The translations under genes were made by a program, and so were the position numbers. Of a stretch of DNA of 7,045 nucleotides, positions 6,642-7,045 are shown piece after piece. The notes beneath the pieces are model-generated. The model searched no databases. It saw only the letters and a program-made list of their open reading frames with translations, and was not told the origin of the DNA. Location of the stretch: contig DBOW01000071.1 of assembly GCA_002299675.1 (NCBI GenBank), forward strand, positions 2,435-9,479, read 5' to 3'. Source of the DNA: Solobacterium sp. UBA636 (GTDB lineage: Bacteria > Bacillota_I > Bacilli_A > Erysipelotrichales > Erysipelotrichaceae). Positions within the stretch are counted from its first letter, which is position 1. Each line of letters opens with the position of its first letter.

Positions 6642-7045
6642 ATGAAACCAGTAAAAGAAGGAAAGGTCAGACAGATTTATGATAATGGCGATTCATTAAT
6701 TATGGTTGCCACTGACCGCATCAGCTGTTTTGATGTAATCTTAAATAACGTAATTGAAAAGAAGGGTACAGTTTTAACTCAGATGTCTAAGTTCTGGTTT
6801 GACTATACTAAGGACATCATGGATAATCATATGATTTCTACTGATGTAAAAGATATGCCAGAGTTCTTCCAGACTCCAGAGTTTGAAGGCAAGAGCATGC
6901 TCTGTAAAAAGCTGAAGATGCTGCCTCTAGAGTGCATTGTAAGAGGCTATATAACAGGTTCTGGCTGGGCTTCTTATAAGAAAGATGGTACAGTCTGCGG
7001 TATTAAGCTTCCTGAGGGTTTAAAGGAATCTGAGAAGCTTCCTGA
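6642..7045 (+). CDS. purC: SAICAR synthetase (phosphoribosylaminoimidazole-succinocarboxamide synthase), 3' end outside window
   Basis: The first 134 residues are present; the frame runs open off the right edge. The enzyme condenses CAIR with aspartate using ATP to form SAICAR. The N-terminus KEGKVRQIYDNGD (5-17) is the nucleotide-binding start typical of the family. It is followed by ATDRISCFDVIL (23-34), with the conserved Asp-Arg, and the SAICAR synthetase signature in PLECIVRGYITGSGW (95-109, Glu97 and Arg101). The GYITGSGW form followed by GTVCGIKLPEGL (116-127) resembles the longer yeast Ade1-type enzymes (about 290-310 residues) rather than the roughly 240-residue Bacillus and E. coli form, which has RNxAAGS at this place. 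The full length is therefore predicted to be near 290-310, which is an inference because the 3' half is missing. The start is supported by AAGGGG upstream and zero spacing to purD. Confidence 0.95.
   Translation, partial: MKPVKEGKVRQIYDNGDSLIMVATDRISCFDVILNNVIEKKGTVLTQMSKFWFDYTKDIMDNHMISTDVKDMPEFFQTPEFEGKSMLCKKLKMLPLECIVRGYITGSGWASYKKDGTVCGIKLPEGLKESEKLP

Noticed and set aside
1..7045. Promoter, riboswitch, PurR box, terminator, mobile element or repeat array within the window
   Set aside because: There is no non-coding stretch longer than 11 nt, and I saw no long direct or inverted repeat. Control elements for this operon would lie upstream of purL or downstream of purC.

Overview
This window is a contiguous stretch of a de novo purine (IMP) biosynthesis operon. 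All genes are on the + strand, in the order purL (3' part) - purF - purM - purN - purH - purD - purC (5' part). The five internal genes are intact and full length, and both edge genes are cut only by the window boundary. I saw no frameshift, insertion element, RNA gene, CRISPR array or terminator. There is no gene-free stretch: the largest gap is 11 nt.

Organism. The base composition is moderately AT-rich, and arginine is mostly encoded by AGA. Ribosome binding sites are strong and GGAGG/AGGAAG-like. PurL carries its glutaminase domain on the same chain, PurF is the propeptide and Fe-S type known from Bacillus, and PurN resembles the Bacillus form. Together these point to Bacillota. The long single-chain PurL without separate purQ/purS in this segment, and a PurC with a 'GSGW' signature rather than the short Bacillus form, fit Erysipelotrichia or Clostridia (for example gut anaerobes) better than Bacillus itself. 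The family or genus cannot be fixed from this sequence.

Layout. Bases 1-851 encode the C-terminal glutaminase part of PurL; 853-2241 PurF; 2253-3275 PurM; 3272-3841 PurN; 3842-5380 PurH; 5382-6641 PurD; and 6642 to the end the first 134 residues of PurC. The junctions are +1, +11, -4 (ATGA overlap), 0, +1 and 0 nt. This is almost certainly one polycistronic transcript with translational coupling. The promoter and any PurR box or guanine/PRPP-type riboswitch would lie upstream of purL, outside the window.

How the genes work together. PurF makes phosphoribosylamine from PRPP and glutamine. PurD adds glycine (GAR), PurN formylates (FGAR), PurL amidates (FGAM) and PurM closes the imidazole ring (AIR). 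PurC adds aspartate to CAIR (SAICAR), and PurH carries out the last formylation and closure to IMP. The carboxylation step (purE, with or without purK) and adenylosuccinate lyase (purB) are not in the window and must be elsewhere.

I found no undescribed system here. The points worth a second look are modest: codon use in purF that differs from its neighbours, a purD start without a visible Shine-Dalgarno sequence, and a purC of the longer subtype at the downstream end of the cluster.
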